64,000 nt of DNA from Magicicada septendecula (taxonomy: Eukaryota; Arthropoda; Insecta; Hemiptera; Cicadidae). Below the pieces are notes generated by a model. It had not been told where the DNA came from, did no database searches, and saw only the letters and a list, made by a program, of their open reading frames with translations. Where the stretch lies: NCBI GenBank assembly GCA_034769895.1, contig CM068370.1, positions 50,415,454 to 50,479,453 of the forward strand. Reading direction: 5' to 3'. Positions 63,468 through 64,000 of this stretch are shown here, piece by piece; the first letter of the stretch is position 1, and each line of letters opens with the position of its first letter. A program made the translations under genes and the position numbers.

Positions 63468-63817
63468 TGCATTAGTTTCATCCTGCTTACTATCTAAACT
63501 AGTTGAAATGGATGTATTTACTTTCGTTATTCCTACAGATACAGGCGTATGCGCCTCGTCAATCTGACTAGTTTGAGGTGTTTTACATCCATCTCGCCAG
63601 TCAAATTTACATTAGTTGTACCTATTTCTAACGTAATATTGTCATTAGTACTCATTTTGGCAATTGTGTAATGCACGCATGCATACAATTGTATAACCTA
63701 ATTGTGGGGTTATGTTTACGAATTATAAAATTTTGTCTGTTACCTCAAGCAATTTTTTTTTCCGTGTTCTTTCTAGGCGTATCCCATGTAATAATATACA
63801 TACATAATATTACATAA

Positions 63818-63840
63818 GGTCCCTGTTATTACGGGCGACA
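63818..63840 (-). other. Primer-binding site with an apparent 4-base insertion
   Basis: Sense strand TGTCGCCCGTAATAACAGGGACC lies two bases from the 5' LTR. It resembles the tRNA-Lys(UUU)-type site TGGCGCCCGAACAGGGAC but has T for G at position 3 and TAAT inserted in the middle. Confidence 0.55.
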
Positions 63841-63842
63841 TC

Positions 63843-64000
63843 TGTATAGTTACGTTATTTTTGAATTTATAAATACGATATATCTCACAAATGTGGTTAT
63901 GTATACAAAACTAGGACGCCATCTATGCAATTAACTAAGTCATGGGCCAGAAGTTCGTTACGCGAAGTTATAGGAAACGGAAATTGCTTGAAATAACAAA
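63843..64000 (-). repeat. Start (inner end) of 5' LTR of young Gypsy element
   Basis: Identical over its 158 visible bases to 55979-56136. The remainder and the outer target duplication lie beyond the window. Confidence 0.95.

Larger units (their letters stand above)
55979..64000 (-). mobile_element. Young Ty3/Gypsy element (right LTR runs out of the window)
   Basis: Left LTR from 55979, gag and pol in long open frames on the minus strand, PBS at 63818-63840 and the beginning of the right LTR at 63843. The 158 bases of right LTR visible are identical to the left LTR, so the insertion is recent. No env. It is inserted in the mariner fragment. The possible blemish is a frame change near the gag start. 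Confidence 0.95.

Overview
This window reads as arthropod, probably insect, nuclear DNA. It is AT-rich, and almost all of it is transposable elements nested in one another: Ty3/Gypsy LTR elements, Penelope-like elements (PLEs), LINE pieces, hAT, pogo/Tigger, IS630-Tc1 and mariner elements, plus foldback elements. One intron-containing animal gene runs through the right half on the minus strand. There is no bacterial gene organisation, no operon and no CRISPR array. I cannot name the species.

Layout. 1-1.7 kb: the 3' end of a Gypsy pol and a ~104-bp tandem repeat carrying a conserved hairpin. 1.7-8.2 kb: AT-rich sequence with small Gypsy pol remnants. 8.2-9.0 kb: a PLE fragment. 9.36-12.35 kb: a complete but frameshifted hAT element, inserted in one arm of an inverted duplication whose other arm (13.1-13.8 kb) is an empty site. 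13.3 kb: a foldback element with a 14-bp target duplication. 13.8-16.4, 23.5-25.0 and 35.7-37.3 kb: copies of a composite repeat family, the last with eight 165-bp tandem monomers. 16.59-23.46 kb: a young gag-only LTR element with 2.05-kb LTRs. 25.08-35.56 kb: a 10.5-kb Gypsy element with 2.3-2.6 kb LTRs, inserted inside a MITE. 37.3-40.0 kb: an IS630/Tc1-type DD82E element. 40.3-43.2 kb: a nearly full PLE with a hammerhead-like motif downstream. 43.7-55.2 kb: four exons of an inter-alpha-trypsin-inhibitor heavy-chain-like (ITIH) gene, with introns full of LINE, Tigger, solo-LTR, hAT-MITE and foldback insertions. 55.56-55.98 kb: a mariner fragment. 55.98-64.0 kb: a young Gypsy element with long open gag and pol frames.

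The four ITIH exons join in frame with GT-AG introns and cover the end of the VIT domain and the start of the vWA domain, including its metal-binding DxSxS motif. The other coding regions serve mobile-element replication. Only the last Gypsy element looks potentially competent. The gag-only element lacks any enzyme and would depend on a relative; its hairpin repeats resemble those behind the pol at the left edge.

The most interesting pattern is a recurring motif, CTGANGA, then usually one extra T, a short hairpin, then GAAA. It occurs at ten places in PLE, foldback and composite repeats. It resembles the hammerhead-ribozyme core known from Penelope-like elements but has one extra base before stem II. 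Other points are a Gag with a RanBP2-type zinc finger instead of a CCHC knuckle, repeated primer-site/LTR junctions in the gag-only element, and a run of in-frame TGA codons consistent with CGA decay.
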